Source: Oceanihabitans sp. 2_MG-2023
GTDB taxonomy: Bacteria; Bacteroidota; Bacteroidia; Flavobacteriales; Flavobacteriaceae
Length of the DNA: 64,000 nucleotides
NCBI RefSeq assembly: GCF_030547245.1
Contig: NZ_JAUOQT010000003.1
Coordinates: 248,001-312,000, forward strand
Direction of reading: 5' to 3'
The position numbers and the translations under genes are program-made. Positions within the stretch are counted from its first letter, which is position 1, and each line of letters opens with the position of its first letter. Positions 36,466 to 45,511 of this stretch are shown piece by piece. The notes beneath the pieces were generated by a model. It did not search any database. It was not told the origin of the DNA and saw only the letters and a program-made list of their open reading frames with translations.

Positions 36466-37488
36466 ATGTCCTCACAAAATATTTACATACTAGCAATTGA
36501 GTCATCTTGTGATGACACTGCTGCCTCTATCTTACTAAACGGCAAGGTTTTAAGTAATGTTGTTGCTAACCAAAAAATACACGAAGAATATGGTGGTGTT
36601 GTTCCAGAGCTTGCTTCGAGAGCACATCAACAAAATATTGTTCCTGTTGTACATCAAGCTATTGAAAAAGCAGGAATAACGAAAGAAATGCTTAACGCCA
36701 TTGCTTTTACAAGAGGTCCAGGATTAATGGGGTCTTTATTAGTTGGTACTTCTTTTGCTAAATCGTTGGCTTTTGGTTTAAATATTCCGCTTATTGAAGT
36801 AAACCACATGCAAGCACATATTTTAGCACATTTTATAGACGAAGAAGGATTTAACAAACCTCCATTTCCGTTTCTTGCTATGACTATTTCTGGAGGACAT
36901 ACACAAATTGTAAAAGTTTCCAATTACTTTGAAATGGAAGTTATTGGAGAGACCATAGACGATGCTGTTGGTGAAGCTTTTGATAAGAGCGGAAAAATTC
37001 TAGGCCTTGGCTATCCTGCTGGTCCCGAAATAGATAGACGCGCACGACTTGGTAACCCAAAAGCATTTGCCTTTACAAAACCTAAAGTAAATGGTTTAAA
37101 TTTTAGTTTTTCTGGACTAAAAACGGCTATTCTATATTTTATACAAAAACAAGTAAAAGAGAATCCTAATTTTATTGAAGAGAATCTAAATGATATTTGT
37201 GCTTCTATTCAATATACTATTATTGGTATTTTAATAGATAAATTAAAACTGGCAAGCAAACAAACAGGTATTTCACACATTGCTATTGGTGGAGGTGTTT
37301 CCGCTAATTCTGGAATACGAGAAGCGTTAAAAAATGGGGAACAAAAATTTGGTTGGACCACTTATGTTCCAAAATTTGAATTCACTACAGATAATGCTGC
37401 CATGATTGCTATTGTTGGTTATTTTAAATATTTAGAAGGAAACTTCACTACACAAGGCATTACAGCATCGTCTAGATTGAAAATATAG
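36466..37488 (+). CDS. tsaD: tRNA N6-threonylcarbamoyladenosine synthase subunit TsaD
   Basis: This 340-residue ASKHA-fold enzyme transfers threonylcarbamoyl to A37 of ANN-decoding tRNAs with TsaB, TsaC and TsaE. It starts with ILAIESSCDDTAASIL and carries the metal ligands His114 and His118 in HMQAHILAHF, plus SGGHTQIVKV and the C-terminal FTTDNAAMIA. Length is typical. It is followed 37 bases later by a TfoX-like gene. Confidence 0.96.
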   Translation: MSSQNIYILAIESSCDDTAASILLNGKVLSNVVANQKIHEEYGGVVPELASRAHQQNIVPVVHQAIEKAGITKEMLNAIAFTRGPGLMGSLLVGTSFAKSLAFGLNIPLIEVNHMQAHILAHFIDEEGFNKPPFPFLAMTISGGHTQIVKVSNYFEMEVIGETIDDAVGEAFDKSGKILGLGYPAGPEIDRRARLGNPKAFAFTKPKVNGLNFSFSGLKTAILYFIQKQVKENPNFIEENLNDICASIQYTIIGILIDKLKLASKQTGISHIAIGGGVSANSGIREALKNGEQKFGWTTYVPKFEFTTDNAAMIAIVGYFKYLEGNFTTQGITASSRLKI

Positions 37489-37525
37489 TTATATTACTTA
37501 AGAAATATATTTTATATAATAAGTT

Positions 37526-37852
37526 ATGGCATATAACGAACAATTAGCTAACCGAATTAGAGAACAACTTCAATTTTATTCGGAAGTATTCACAGAAAAG
37601 AAAATGTTTGGTGGACTTACATTTCTATATAAAGGAAAAATGACTATTGGCGTTATGAAAGAAAATTTGATGGTTCGAATTATTTCTAATAAAATCGAAA
37701 ACGAATTGACCAAACAGTTTGTAAGACCTATGGATTTCACAAAAAAACCAATGAAAGAATTTGTATATGTTTCTTTGGAAGGGGTAAGCACCGAAATACA
37801 ACTTTTACATTTTATAGAATTAGGTTTAGAACACGCAAAAAGCAAACTATAG
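37526..37852 (+). CDS. TfoX/Sxy N-terminal domain protein
   Basis: This 108-residue protein consists of just the TfoX N-terminal domain: RIREQLQFYSEVFTEKKMFG, GLTFLYKGKMTIGVM and MDFTKKPMKEFVYVS. The C-terminal helix-hairpin domain of the natural-competence regulator TfoX is absent, so it is not evidence for competence. Similar single-domain proteins are common in Bacteroidota and have no assigned role. Confidence 0.85.
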   Translation: MAYNEQLANRIREQLQFYSEVFTEKKMFGGLTFLYKGKMTIGVMKENLMVRIISNKIENELTKQFVRPMDFTKKPMKEFVYVSLEGVSTEIQLLHFIELGLEHAKSKL

Positions 37853-37952
37853 CTTCTATTGTTGAAATTTCTGTTAATAACCTTATAGAAAATAACACAT
37901 CTAATCTATAATTTTTGTTTTTTTGCTACTTAAGATTAATTCCCAAACACAA

Positions 37953-38576
37953 ATGAAAAAACTTTTATTACTATCCTTACTATTTACCATTAGTATTTAT
38001 GCACAAGATGCACAAGTCAAAGATTTTGATTCTATACTCAATATCGAAGATGCTAAAACCTACATTAAAGCAGCGAAGTCAAAAAAAAATAAAATCATTA
38101 CGTTTAATGAAGCTAAACATCAAACAGGTTTAGCTTTAGAACTTTATAAAAGCGGTAAAGCAACAGTAAAAAGTGATACCGATAAAATAAAATATAAGGT
38201 CATTGAAAAATCTACAACTACCAATTATAGAGTCAGTTATATTTTCTTTGATGGGTTAAAAATGACAGTCTCACAAATTAATTCTACCAGAGATAAAATA
38301 CGTACTAAATACAAAGAAGGAACTCCTTTTAGTCAATTAGCAAAACAATATTCTATGGATGACAATGCAAACCATGGAGGAGATTTAGGCTGGTTTGAAA
38401 AAGGTGTGACGCATCCAACTTTTGAAGCAGAGATATCGAATAGTATTTATAAAATTGGTGATGTTTTCACCATTGATATTGTACAAAACCAATGGTACTA
38501 TGTGATTTTAAAAACACATGATCCAAAAGAAATTCAAGAAATTAAAGTATTAAAAGTTGTAGATCCTTTAAAATAA
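37953..38576 (+). CDS. secreted parvulin-type peptidyl-prolyl isomerase
   Basis: From ATG 37953 this is 207 residues with a signal peptide (KKLLLLSLLFTISIYAQ). The C-terminal half is a PpiC/rotamase domain: FSQLAKQYSMDDNANHGGDL and LGWFEKGVTHPTFEAEI. It should catalyse prolyl isomerisation and help fold envelope proteins. A TTG ten codons upstream could be read as a start but would spoil the signal peptide. Its stop overlaps the rsmE ATG (TAATG). Confidence 0.88.
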   Translation: MKKLLLLSLLFTISIYAQDAQVKDFDSILNIEDAKTYIKAAKSKKNKIITFNEAKHQTGLALELYKSGKATVKSDTDKIKYKVIEKSTTTNYRVSYIFFDGLKMTVSQINSTRDKIRTKYKEGTPFSQLAKQYSMDDNANHGGDLGWFEKGVTHPTFEAEISNSIYKIGDVFTIDIVQNQWYYVILKTHDPKEIQEIKVLKVVDPLK

Positions 38577-39283
38577 TGCAGTTATTCTATAATCCAGACA
38601 TTACAGAAAATACCACAGAATTTACTTTTAACAAAGAAGAAAGTAGACATATTATTAAAGTGTTGCGTAAATCTGTAGGTGAAAAATTGCAAATTACAAA
38701 TGGAAAAGGTTGGTTCTTTAATGCAAAAATTACTATAGCAGATATTAAAAATTGTGTAGTACAAATTATAGATAAAAAACTACAAGCAAAAAAAGACTAC
38801 ACGCTTCATTTAGCAGTTGCACCAACAAAAATGAATGATCGTTACGAGTGGTTTTTAGAAAAAGCTACCGAAATCGGTATCGACAGCATCACTCCAATTA
38901 TTTGTGAACATAGCGAGCGTAAAATTATTAAGCCTGAACGTTTTGAAAAAATTATTCAGTCTGCAACCAAACAATCCTTAAACTGTTATCTTCCAAAACT
39001 GAATCCAGCAATTCCTTTTAAAGAATTTTTACAACAAGATTTTTCTGGAAACTTATTTATTGCACATTGCGAGGAAACCGCTAAAAAATCACTTAAAAAC
39101 GAACTACAACCAAAACAAAATATTACTATTTTAATTGGTCCTGAAGGCGATTTTTCTGTTAAAGAAATAGAAATTGCAATACAAAATAAATTTATTCCTG
39201 TAACTTTGGGAGAAACCAGATTACGTACAGAAACAGCAGCTATTGTCGCTTGCCATTCTGTAGCCTTTATAAATGAAGAATAA
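38576..39283 (+). CDS. rsmE: 16S rRNA m3U1498 methyltransferase
   Basis: This 235-residue SPOUT-class methyltransferase modifies U1498 of 16S rRNA using SAM. It has an N-terminal PUA-like part and the knotted domain signatures APTKMNDRYEWFLEKATEIG, ILIGPEGDFSVKEI and TLGETRLRTETAAIVA. It starts within the parvulin stop codon and overlaps the next gene by 11 bases, so the three are likely coupled. Confidence 0.94.
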   Translation: MQLFYNPDITENTTEFTFNKEESRHIIKVLRKSVGEKLQITNGKGWFFNAKITIADIKNCVVQIIDKKLQAKKDYTLHLAVAPTKMNDRYEWFLEKATEIGIDSITPIICEHSERKIIKPERFEKIIQSATKQSLNCYLPKLNPAIPFKEFLQQDFSGNLFIAHCEETAKKSLKNELQPKQNITILIGPEGDFSVKEIEIAIQNKFIPVTLGETRLRTETAAIVACHSVAFINEE

Positions 39284-39977
39284 TAACAAAAATTACAACT
39301 TATTTCTTTCCCCTCTGGAAAGGTACTTGAAAGGCGGAAAGGGCGTTTTTACTTTTGCCTTTTGCCTTTTTACTTTATACTCATTTTCTCAAGAAGTAGC
39401 AGTTTTAAAATACAAAGGTGGTGGAGATTGGTATAGTAATCCTACTGCATTACCAAATTTAATTACCTTTTGTAACAACAATATCAACACAAAAATTACA
39501 GCAAAACCAGAAACTGTAGAAACTGGTAGTACAGATATTTTTCAATACCCTTTTTTACACATGACAGGTCATGGAAATGTGTTTTTTAGTGCTGCGGAAG
39601 CAGAAAACCTTTATAACTACCTAACTTCTGGCGGTTTTTTACATATAGATGATAATTATGGTATGCAACCATACATCGTTAAAGAATTAAAAAAAGTATT
39701 TCCAAACCAAGAATTGGTAGAACTTCCTGCAAATCATGAGATTTTTAATATTGCGTATAGTTTTCCAAAAGGCTTACCAAAAATTCATGAACACGAAGGT
39801 AAAAGACCACAAGCGTTTGGTGTATTTCACGAAAACAGATTAGTATTACTTTTTACTTTTGAAAGCGATTTAGGGGATGGCTGGGAAGATCCTGCCGTAC
39901 ATAACGATCCTAGAGATGTTAGAGAAAAAGCTTTACAAATGGGAGCAAATATTATTAAATATGCTTTTAGCAATTAG
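39273..39977 (+). CDS. DUF4159 family protein with an odd signal region
   Basis: This 234-residue protein has a DUF4159 domain: AVLKYKGGGDWYSNPTALPN, FLHMTGHGNVFFS, TSGGFLHIDDNYGMQPYI and DGWEDPAVHNDP. The fold resembles class I glutamine amidotransferases; periplasmic. The hydrophobic core of the signal peptide (FTFAFCLFTLYSFSQ) is preceded by about 27 residues encoded by a REP-like GC-richer stretch (39300-39345), much longer than a normal n-region. Translation begins inside the rsmE gene. Confidence 0.8.
   Translation: MKNNNKNYNLFLSPLERYLKGGKGVFTFAFCLFTLYSFSQEVAVLKYKGGGDWYSNPTALPNLITFCNNNINTKITAKPETVETGSTDIFQYPFLHMTGHGNVFFSAAEAENLYNYLTSGGFLHIDDNYGMQPYIVKELKKVFPNQELVELPANHEIFNIAYSFPKGLPKIHEHEGKRPQAFGVFHENRLVLLFTFESDLGDGWEDPAVHNDPRDVREKALQMGANIIKYAFSN
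39300..39345 (+). repeat. REP-like repeat inside the signal-peptide coding region
   Basis: A GC-richer, purine-biased segment with TTTCCCCTCTGGAAAGG followed by AAAGGCGGAAAGGGCG resembles the CCCCTCTGGAGAGGGGTT-type intergenic repeats of Bacteroidota. It encodes the LSPLERYLKGGKG peptide before the hydrophobic signal core of the DUF4159 protein. Confidence 0.4.
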
Positions 39978-40069
39978 ACAATTTGAAAAGAAACTCTTTT
40001 ACCAAATAAAAGTAAGTTATTATATAAAAAGGAGTCTAAAGTATTTTATATCTTATTGAATTTAATGTA

Positions 40070-41245
40070 TTGAAATCTTTCAAATTAATACTTCCTATCA
40101 TTGTATTCTCGCAATTTTGCTGTACCTCTCTTTGGTTTGCAGGAAATAGCGTGATACATGATTTAATATTAAACTTCAACTTACCAGCAAATGCTTTAGG
40201 GCATTTAACTTCTGCTGTACAATTCGGTTTTATTATTGGTACACTTCTATTTGCAATTTTAACTATTGCTGATCGGTTTTCACCTTCAAAAGTTTTTTTT
40301 ATTAGTGCTATTTTAGGTTCGCTTTTTAACTTTGCTGTAATCTATGAAGCAAACAACCTAACTAGTTTGCTTTTTCTTCGATTTTTTACTGGCTTTTTTC
40401 TTGCCGGAATTTATCCTGTCGGAATGAAAATAGCCTCCGATTATTATGATAAAGGACTGGGTAAATCTCTTGGTTTTTTAGTTGGCGCATTAGTATTAGG
40501 AACTGCATTTCCGCATTTATTAAAAGAAATCACAGGCACTTTTCCTTGGAAATCTGTACTAATTGCAACTTCATCTTTAGCATTATTAGGAGGCTTATTA
40601 ATGGGATTCCTGGTCCCAAATGGTCCTTATTGCAAACCAAATCTGCAAACAGATTTATCCGTTTGTTTTTCTGTATTTAAAAACAAAAAATTTCGATCTG
40701 TAGCTTTTGGTTATTTTGGACATATGTGGGAATTATATGCCTTTTGGACATTTGTTCCCATCCTATTAAAAAAATATAGTACAATACATACAGTAGATTA
40801 TAATATCCATGTACTATCCTTTATAGTGATTGGAATTGGAGGATTAGCTTGTATAATTGCCGGGTACATTGCGCAAAGAAAAGGAACTCAAAAAATTGCT
40901 TTTATAGCTTTATTATTATCTTGTATATGCTGTTTAATTTCACCCTTACTTTTTACTATAGAAAATGAATATTTTTTTATTGGCTTCTTACTTTTTTGGG
41001 GAATGGTTGTTATTGCAGATTCCCCTTTATTATCTACACTTGTAGCGCAAAACGCCGAGCCTAAAATTAAAGGAGCTGCACTCACCATTGTAAATTGTAT
41101 TGGTTTTGCAATTACTATTATTAGCATTCAAATTATTACAAAAATGCTAGAAATAACAGACTCGAATATTATTTTTATCATATTAGCTATTGGTCCTATT
41201 TTTGGTTTGCTCCTACTGAAAAAGAAAAATACATTTAAAATATAA
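40070..41245 (+). CDS. major facilitator superfamily transporter
   Basis: This 391-residue protein has 12 predicted membrane helices and MFS-like loops (a basic loop ADRFSPSKVFFIS after helix 2, RFFTGFFLAGIYPVGMKIAS around helix 4). The start is a TTG at 40070, since an ATG just upstream is in a frame that stops at once and no later in-frame ATG keeps the first helix. The substrate cannot be inferred; no metabolic gene adjoins it. Confidence 0.8.
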   Translation: MKSFKLILPIIVFSQFCCTSLWFAGNSVIHDLILNFNLPANALGHLTSAVQFGFIIGTLLFAILTIADRFSPSKVFFISAILGSLFNFAVIYEANNLTSLLFLRFFTGFFLAGIYPVGMKIASDYYDKGLGKSLGFLVGALVLGTAFPHLLKEITGTFPWKSVLIATSSLALLGGLLMGFLVPNGPYCKPNLQTDLSVCFSVFKNKKFRSVAFGYFGHMWELYAFWTFVPILLKKYSTIHTVDYNIHVLSFIVIGIGGLACIIAGYIAQRKGTQKIAFIALLLSCICCLISPLLFTIENEYFFIGFLLFWGMVVIADSPLLSTLVAQNAEPKIKGAALTIVNCIGFAITIISIQIITKMLEITDSNIIFIILAIGPIFGLLLLKKKNTFKI

Positions 41246-41253
41246 TATATTTG
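41246..41253 (+). promoter_or_regulatory. -7 box for the TrmH-type methylase gene
   Basis: TATATTTG is an exact consensus match 27 bases before ATG 41281. It covers an alternative TTG start at 41251, which can therefore be dismissed. Confidence 0.6.
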
Positions 41254-41280
41254 TCAAAATTATTTTTTGACACCAAGTAC

Positions 41281-41781
41281 ATGCAACTAAATCATTACAA
41301 TACAAACTTTAAAAAACGAACTTTCCCAATTACTATTATTTGCGAAAACGTAACCAATGCACCAAATATTGGTAGCTTGTTTAGAACTGCTGATGCTTTT
41401 GGTATTGAAAAAATTGTGTTTTGTGGTGCACATATTCCGTTAGGAAGAAAAATGACAAAAACATCTCGTGCTACAGAAAAAGTAATTCCTTTTGAAGTGA
41501 AAGAAAATGCTTCAGAAGTTGTTTTACAATATAAAAAACAAGGATTTCATATTGTAGCTCTAGAAATAACTAGCAATAGTAAGCCAATTCATTCCTACTC
41601 CTTTTCCAAAGAAAAACCAATAGCTATAGTTATTGGAGATGAAAATTTTGGTGTGTCTCAAGATATTTTAAACCAATGCGACGCTTTACTTCATATAGAT
41701 ATGTTTGGACAAAATAGCAGTATGAATGTGGTACAAGCAACCACAATTGCCTTATATGAAATGACGAAGCAAATTATATAA
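41281..41781 (+). CDS. TrmH/SpoU family RNA methyltransferase
   Basis: From ATG 41281 this is 166 residues. It is a minimal SPOUT methyltransferase: CENVTNAPNIGSLFRTADAF at the start, IVIGDENFGVSQDIL in the middle and the SAM-knot SSMNVVQATTIALYEM at the end. Such short members modify 2'-hydroxyls of tRNA or rRNA; the target is unknown. It precedes the AI-2E family transporter gene by 21 bases. Confidence 0.88.
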   Translation: MQLNHYNTNFKKRTFPITIICENVTNAPNIGSLFRTADAFGIEKIVFCGAHIPLGRKMTKTSRATEKVIPFEVKENASEVVLQYKKQGFHIVALEITSNSKPIHSYSFSKEKPIAIVIGDENFGVSQDILNQCDALLHIDMFGQNSSMNVVQATTIALYEMTKQII

Positions 41782-41802
41782 CTGTTTTTATATATTTACA
41801 GT

Positions 41803-42891
41803 ATGACTTCAAACCAAATATCAAATGGCATTTTAAAAGCACTAGCAATCATTCTTGGTGTCTTTTTAATTCTTTATTTTCTATATCAAATTCAGTCTGT
41901 AATTGTTTACATAGCAATTGCAGCAGTAATTTCATTAATAGGAAGACCTATTATTTTATTTTTAAGAAGAAAACTAAAATTTAAAAATACGATTGCAGTT
42001 ATAGTAACTATGGTATTTCTACTAGGTTTACTTTTTGGTTTGGTACTTTTATTTATTCCTTTAATTATAGAACAAGGTCATAATTTAGCGCTTTTAGATA
42101 TTAATCAATTGCAAGATAATGTGGAAGGTTTATATCGAGAAGCAATTGCATATTTTCAAATAAATAATATTAATGTAGAGCAGTCTATTAAAGACTCAAA
42201 CCTACTTTCTAAAATTGATTATTCCCTAATTCCAAACTTCTTAAACTCTTTAGTTAGTGGTCTTGGTAGTTTTAGTATTGGTTTATTTTCGGTGTTATTT
42301 ATCTCTTTCTTCTTTTTAAAAGACAGCAAACTTTTTGAAAACGGAATCCTTACTTTTATTCCAGATGGAAACGAATCTCGTTGGAAAAACTCTTCCGTAA
42401 AGATTAAAGATTTACTATCTAGATATTTTATTGGATTGATTTTTCAAATATTAATTCTCTTTATTATTTACACTATTGGGTTGATGATTATTGGAATAGA
42501 AAACGCCATTGTTATTGCTTTTATGTGTGCATTGCTAAATTTAATTCCCTACGTTGGACCATTAATTGGTGCTTTTTTAATGCTAACATTAACGATGACG
42601 AGTAATCTTGGCGAAAGCTTTCAAGATGTAGTTTTACCTAAAACTTTCTGGGTTTTTATTGTCTTTTTAATTGGTCAATTAATAGATAATTTTGGTAGTC
42701 AGCCCATTATATTTTCAAAAAGTGTAAAATCGCATCCTCTAGAAATATTTTTAATTATTTTAATTGCTGGAATACTATTTGGCATTATAGGACTTATAGT
42801 TGCAGTACCAGCATACACGGCTATTAAAGTGATTTTAAAAGAGTTTTTATCGGAAAACAAAATAGTTAGAAAACTTACTAAAGGTTTATAG
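41803..42891 (+). CDS. AI-2E family transporter
   Basis: This 362-residue protein has about eight membrane helices with a conserved soluble loop (residues about 95-150) and the family's LLNLIPYVGPLIGA motif near 245 and PLEIFLIILIAGILFGIIG near 315. The family includes TqsA but also Na+/H+ antiporter-like members, so the substrate is uncertain. It is followed seven bases later by the methyltransferase gene. Confidence 0.88.
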   Translation: MTSNQISNGILKALAIILGVFLILYFLYQIQSVIVYIAIAAVISLIGRPIILFLRRKLKFKNTIAVIVTMVFLLGLLFGLVLLFIPLIIEQGHNLALLDINQLQDNVEGLYREAIAYFQINNINVEQSIKDSNLLSKIDYSLIPNFLNSLVSGLGSFSIGLFSVLFISFFFLKDSKLFENGILTFIPDGNESRWKNSSVKIKDLLSRYFIGLIFQILILFIIYTIGLMIIGIENAIVIAFMCALLNLIPYVGPLIGAFLMLTLTMTSNLGESFQDVVLPKTFWVFIVFLIGQLIDNFGSQPIIFSKSVKSHPLEIFLIILIAGILFGIIGLIVAVPAYTAIKVILKEFLSENKIVRKLTKGL

Positions 42892-42898
42892 TTTTATT

Positions 42899-44080
42899 TT
42901 GAACAGCCATCTTTTACATAGAGAAATTCAAGAGTTTATAAACACCAATTTAGATACTAATATTACTTCTTTATTATTTAAGGGTATTACTTTTCCATCT
43001 ATAGAGACAAAAGAAATGATAGAGCAAATAGAAGCTAAAAAGCGCTGTAAAACGAAGCTTCCTAGTTGGTTTTCTACTAAAGAAATATATTATCCTAACA
43101 AACTAAATATTGAGCAAACTTCTTCTGAAACTACAGCAAAGCACAAAGCAAGTTTACTAAAAGGAAATACAATAATAGATATTACAGGAGGTTTTGGTGT
43201 AGATTGCTACTATTTTTCGAAGCATTTTAAACAAGTATTCCATTGTGAAATTAATGAGCAACTATCGCAAATAGTAGCTCATAATTATAAACAATTACAG
43301 GTTGGTAATATTAAAACAATTGCTCAAGATGGTTTATCCTCTTTAAAAAATATGGAAGCTACTTTCGATTGGATTTATATCGATCCATCAAGAAGGCATG
43401 ACAGTAAAGGTAAGGTCTTCTTTTTAAAAGATTGCTTACCAAATGTACCTGAGCATTTAAATTTGCTATTTAATAAAGCGAGTAATGTATTAATTAAAAC
43501 TTCTCCTCTATTAGATATTAGTATTGGTTTAAAGGAATTAGAATACGTTAAAACGATCCATATTATTGCAGTAAATAATGAAGTAAAAGAATTGCTTTGG
43601 GTTTTAGAAAAAGATTACAAAGGCAATGTTAGTATAGAAACTTGTAATATTAAGAAAAAAAGTAAGCAAATATTTACGTTTTCTTTAAATGAAGAAGTTT
43701 CAGCAAACAGCAACTACTGTTTACCATTAGATTATTTATACGAACCTAATGCTGCAATAATGAAATCTGGAGCTTTTCATACTATTGCAAAAAAACTAGA
43801 TGTTTTAAAATTACATCCAAATTCACATTTATACACAACCGAAACTTTAATAGATTTCCCTGGAAGGGTTTTCAACATTGAAAAAGTAATGCCTTACAAC
43901 AAAAAAATATTAAAAAAAGAAGGGATTGCGAAAGCAAATATTGCGACTCGAAATTTCCCAGAAAGTGTAGAACAAATCAGAAAAAAACACAAAATTAAAG
44001 ATGGTGGAGATGTGTATCTCTTTTTCACTACAGATTTAGATAATAATAAAATAGTTATTCAAACAAAAAAGGTTGCGTAA
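42899..44080 (+). CDS. SAM-dependent methyltransferase with THUMP-like domain
   Basis: This 393-residue protein has an N-terminal helical domain (LLHREIQEFINTNLDTNIT), a class I methyltransferase core (IIDITGGFGVDCYYFSKHF, then FDWIYIDPSRRHD) and C-terminal PG_1098 ferredoxin-like and THUMP-like segments. The DPSRR motif IV suggests an RNA or nucleic acid target. The start is a TTG at 42899, where family members begin; no ATG fits. Its stop codon lies inside a terminator hairpin. Confidence 0.85.
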   Translation: MNSHLLHREIQEFINTNLDTNITSLLFKGITFPSIETKEMIEQIEAKKRCKTKLPSWFSTKEIYYPNKLNIEQTSSETTAKHKASLLKGNTIIDITGGFGVDCYYFSKHFKQVFHCEINEQLSQIVAHNYKQLQVGNIKTIAQDGLSSLKNMEATFDWIYIDPSRRHDSKGKVFFLKDCLPNVPEHLNLLFNKASNVLIKTSPLLDISIGLKELEYVKTIHIIAVNNEVKELLWVLEKDYKGNVSIETCNIKKKSKQIFTFSLNEEVSANSNYCLPLDYLYEPNAAIMKSGAFHTIAKKLDVLKLHPNSHLYTTETLIDFPGRVFNIEKVMPYNKKILKKEGIAKANIATRNFPESVEQIRKKHKIKDGGDVYLFFTTDLDNNKIVIQTKKVA

Positions 44081-44093
44081 ATACGCAACCTTT
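44068..44093 (+). terminator. terminator overlapping a stop codon
   Basis: AAAGGTTGCGT and ACGCAACCTTT form a stem with a four-base loop. The stop TAA of the methyltransferase gene (44078-44080) lies in the loop. The T-run is short and broken by A, so termination may be leaky; it could also act for the convergent gene. Confidence 0.6.
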
Positions 44094-44115
44094 ATATATA
44101 TATTTTCCTTGTAAT

Positions 44116-45375
44116 TTATTCTCCCATTGCTTTCATTAAAGCAGCAGACATACGTTTATACGTTCCGTTTACCAGTCTTTCTCTAATTGCATCAAAAGCA
44201 TCTAGCGTTTCTGTAACATCTTGTAAAGTATGTGTTGCAGTAGGAATCATACGTAATAAAATTAATCCTTTTGGTATTACTGGATACACAACAATAGAAC
44301 AGAAAATGCCATAGTTTTCTCTTAAATCTCTAACCAATGCCATTGCTTCCGGAATACTTCCATTTAAGTACACTGGAGTAACACAACTTTGTGTCGTACC
44401 AATATCGAAACCACGTTCTTTAAGACCAGATTGTAAAGCATTAACAATAGTCCATAAATTTTGCTTTAGTTCTGGCATTGTACGTAACATATCTAAACGT
44501 TTTAAAGCACCAACTACCAATTGCATTTGCAACGATTTTGCAAACATTTGAGAACGTAAGTTATATTTTAAATAATCGATTATCTCTTTATCTGCAGCAA
44601 TAAATGCTCCAGTACTTGCCATAGACTTTGCAAAAGTTGCAAAATAGACATCTATATCATCTTGTACACCTTGCTCTTCTCCTGCTCCAGCTCCTGTTTT
44701 ACCAAGCGTACCAAATCCATGAGCATCATCTACAAATAAACGGAAATTAAATTTTTCTTTTAGAGCAACAATTTCTTTTAATCGCCCTTGCTCACCACGC
44801 ATTCCAAAAACACCTTCCGAAATAACAAGAATTCCTCCTCCTGTTTGTTCTGCCATTTTAGTGGCTCTTTCCAGGTTTTTTTCTAAACTTTCTACATCGT
44901 TGTGTTTGTATGTAAAACGTTTTCCCATATGTAAACGAACACCATCAATAATACATGCATGTGCATCAACATCGTAAACAATAATATCATCTTTAGATAC
45001 TAAGGCGTCTATAGTAGAAACCATACCTTGGTATCCAAAATTTAATAAGTACGCTGCTTCTTTATTTACAAACTCAGCAAGTTCATTTTGTAATTGTTCG
45101 TGTAACTCTGTGTGTCCAGACATCATTCGTGCTCCCATAGGATACGCCGAACCATAGTCGGCAGCTGCTTGCGCATCTACTTTACGAACTTCTGGATGAT
45201 TTGCTAAACCTAGATAATCATTAATACTCCAAGTAATTACATCTTTTCCTTGAAATTTCATTCGGTTAGAAATAACTCCTTCTAGTTTTGGAAAAACAAA
45301 ATACCCTTCTGCTTGTGCTGCCCATTTTCCTAATGGCCCTTTATCTTTGTAAATTTTTTCAAATAAATCTTTCAT
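44116..45375 (-). CDS. alpha-oxoamine synthase; candidate serine palmitoyltransferase or cysteate fatty acyltransferase
   Basis: This 419-residue PLP enzyme condenses an amino acid with an acyl-CoA or acyl-ACP. It has WSINDYLGLANHPEV, MGARMMSGHTELHEQLQNEL, VDDAHGFGTLGKTGAG and the PLP lysine in FATFAKSMASTGAF. Bacteroidota members are serine palmitoyltransferase (sphingolipids) or cysteate fatty acyltransferase (capnine sulfonolipids, needed for gliding in Flavobacterium johnsoniae). The neighbouring cysteine-synthase-like gene on the same strand favours the second, but sequence alone does not decide. It has its own promoter and is separated from that gene by a terminator. Confidence 0.85.
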   Translation of the reverse strand: MKDLFEKIYKDKGPLGKWAAQAEGYFVFPKLEGVISNRMKFQGKDVITWSINDYLGLANHPEVRKVDAQAAADYGSAYPMGARMMSGHTELHEQLQNELAEFVNKEAAYLLNFGYQGMVSTIDALVSKDDIIVYDVDAHACIIDGVRLHMGKRFTYKHNDVESLEKNLERATKMAEQTGGGILVISEGVFGMRGEQGRLKEIVALKEKFNFRLFVDDAHGFGTLGKTGAGAGEEQGVQDDIDVYFATFAKSMASTGAFIAADKEIIDYLKYNLRSQMFAKSLQMQLVVGALKRLDMLRTMPELKQNLWTIVNALQSGLKERGFDIGTTQSCVTPVYLNGSIPEAMALVRDLRENYGIFCSIVVYPVIPKGLILLRMIPTATHTLQDVTETLDAFDAIRERLVNGTYKRMSAALMKAMGE

Positions 45376-45401
45376 CTGCTATCAATCTTAGTTTAGTTGT
45401 A

Positions 45402-45433
45402 CAAAATTAAATATTTCTACTCACTAAACACAA
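45402..45433 (-). promoter_or_regulatory. promoter of the alpha-oxoamine synthase gene
   Basis: On the minus strand TTG (45431-45433) and TAATTTTG (45402-45409) are 21 bases apart, 27 bases before the ATG. Confidence 0.55.
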
Positions 45434-45457
45434 TATTTTTATGTACTATTTAACAAC

Positions 45458-45497
45458 AAAAAGATAGAAAGCGTCTGTGTAGAGACTTTCTATCTTT
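45458..45497 (-). terminator. terminator after the cysteine-synthase-like gene
   Basis: AAAGATAGAAAG (45460-45471) pairs perfectly with CTTTCTATCTTT (45486-45497) around a 14-base loop, with a T-run on the minus-strand side. Confidence 0.75.
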
Positions 45498-45511
45498 AAT
45501 TATGTTATATT

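Noticed and set aside
37526-37852. Natural-competence regulator TfoX
   Set aside because: Only the N-terminal domain is present; the DNA-uptake regulator has a second domain that is missing here.
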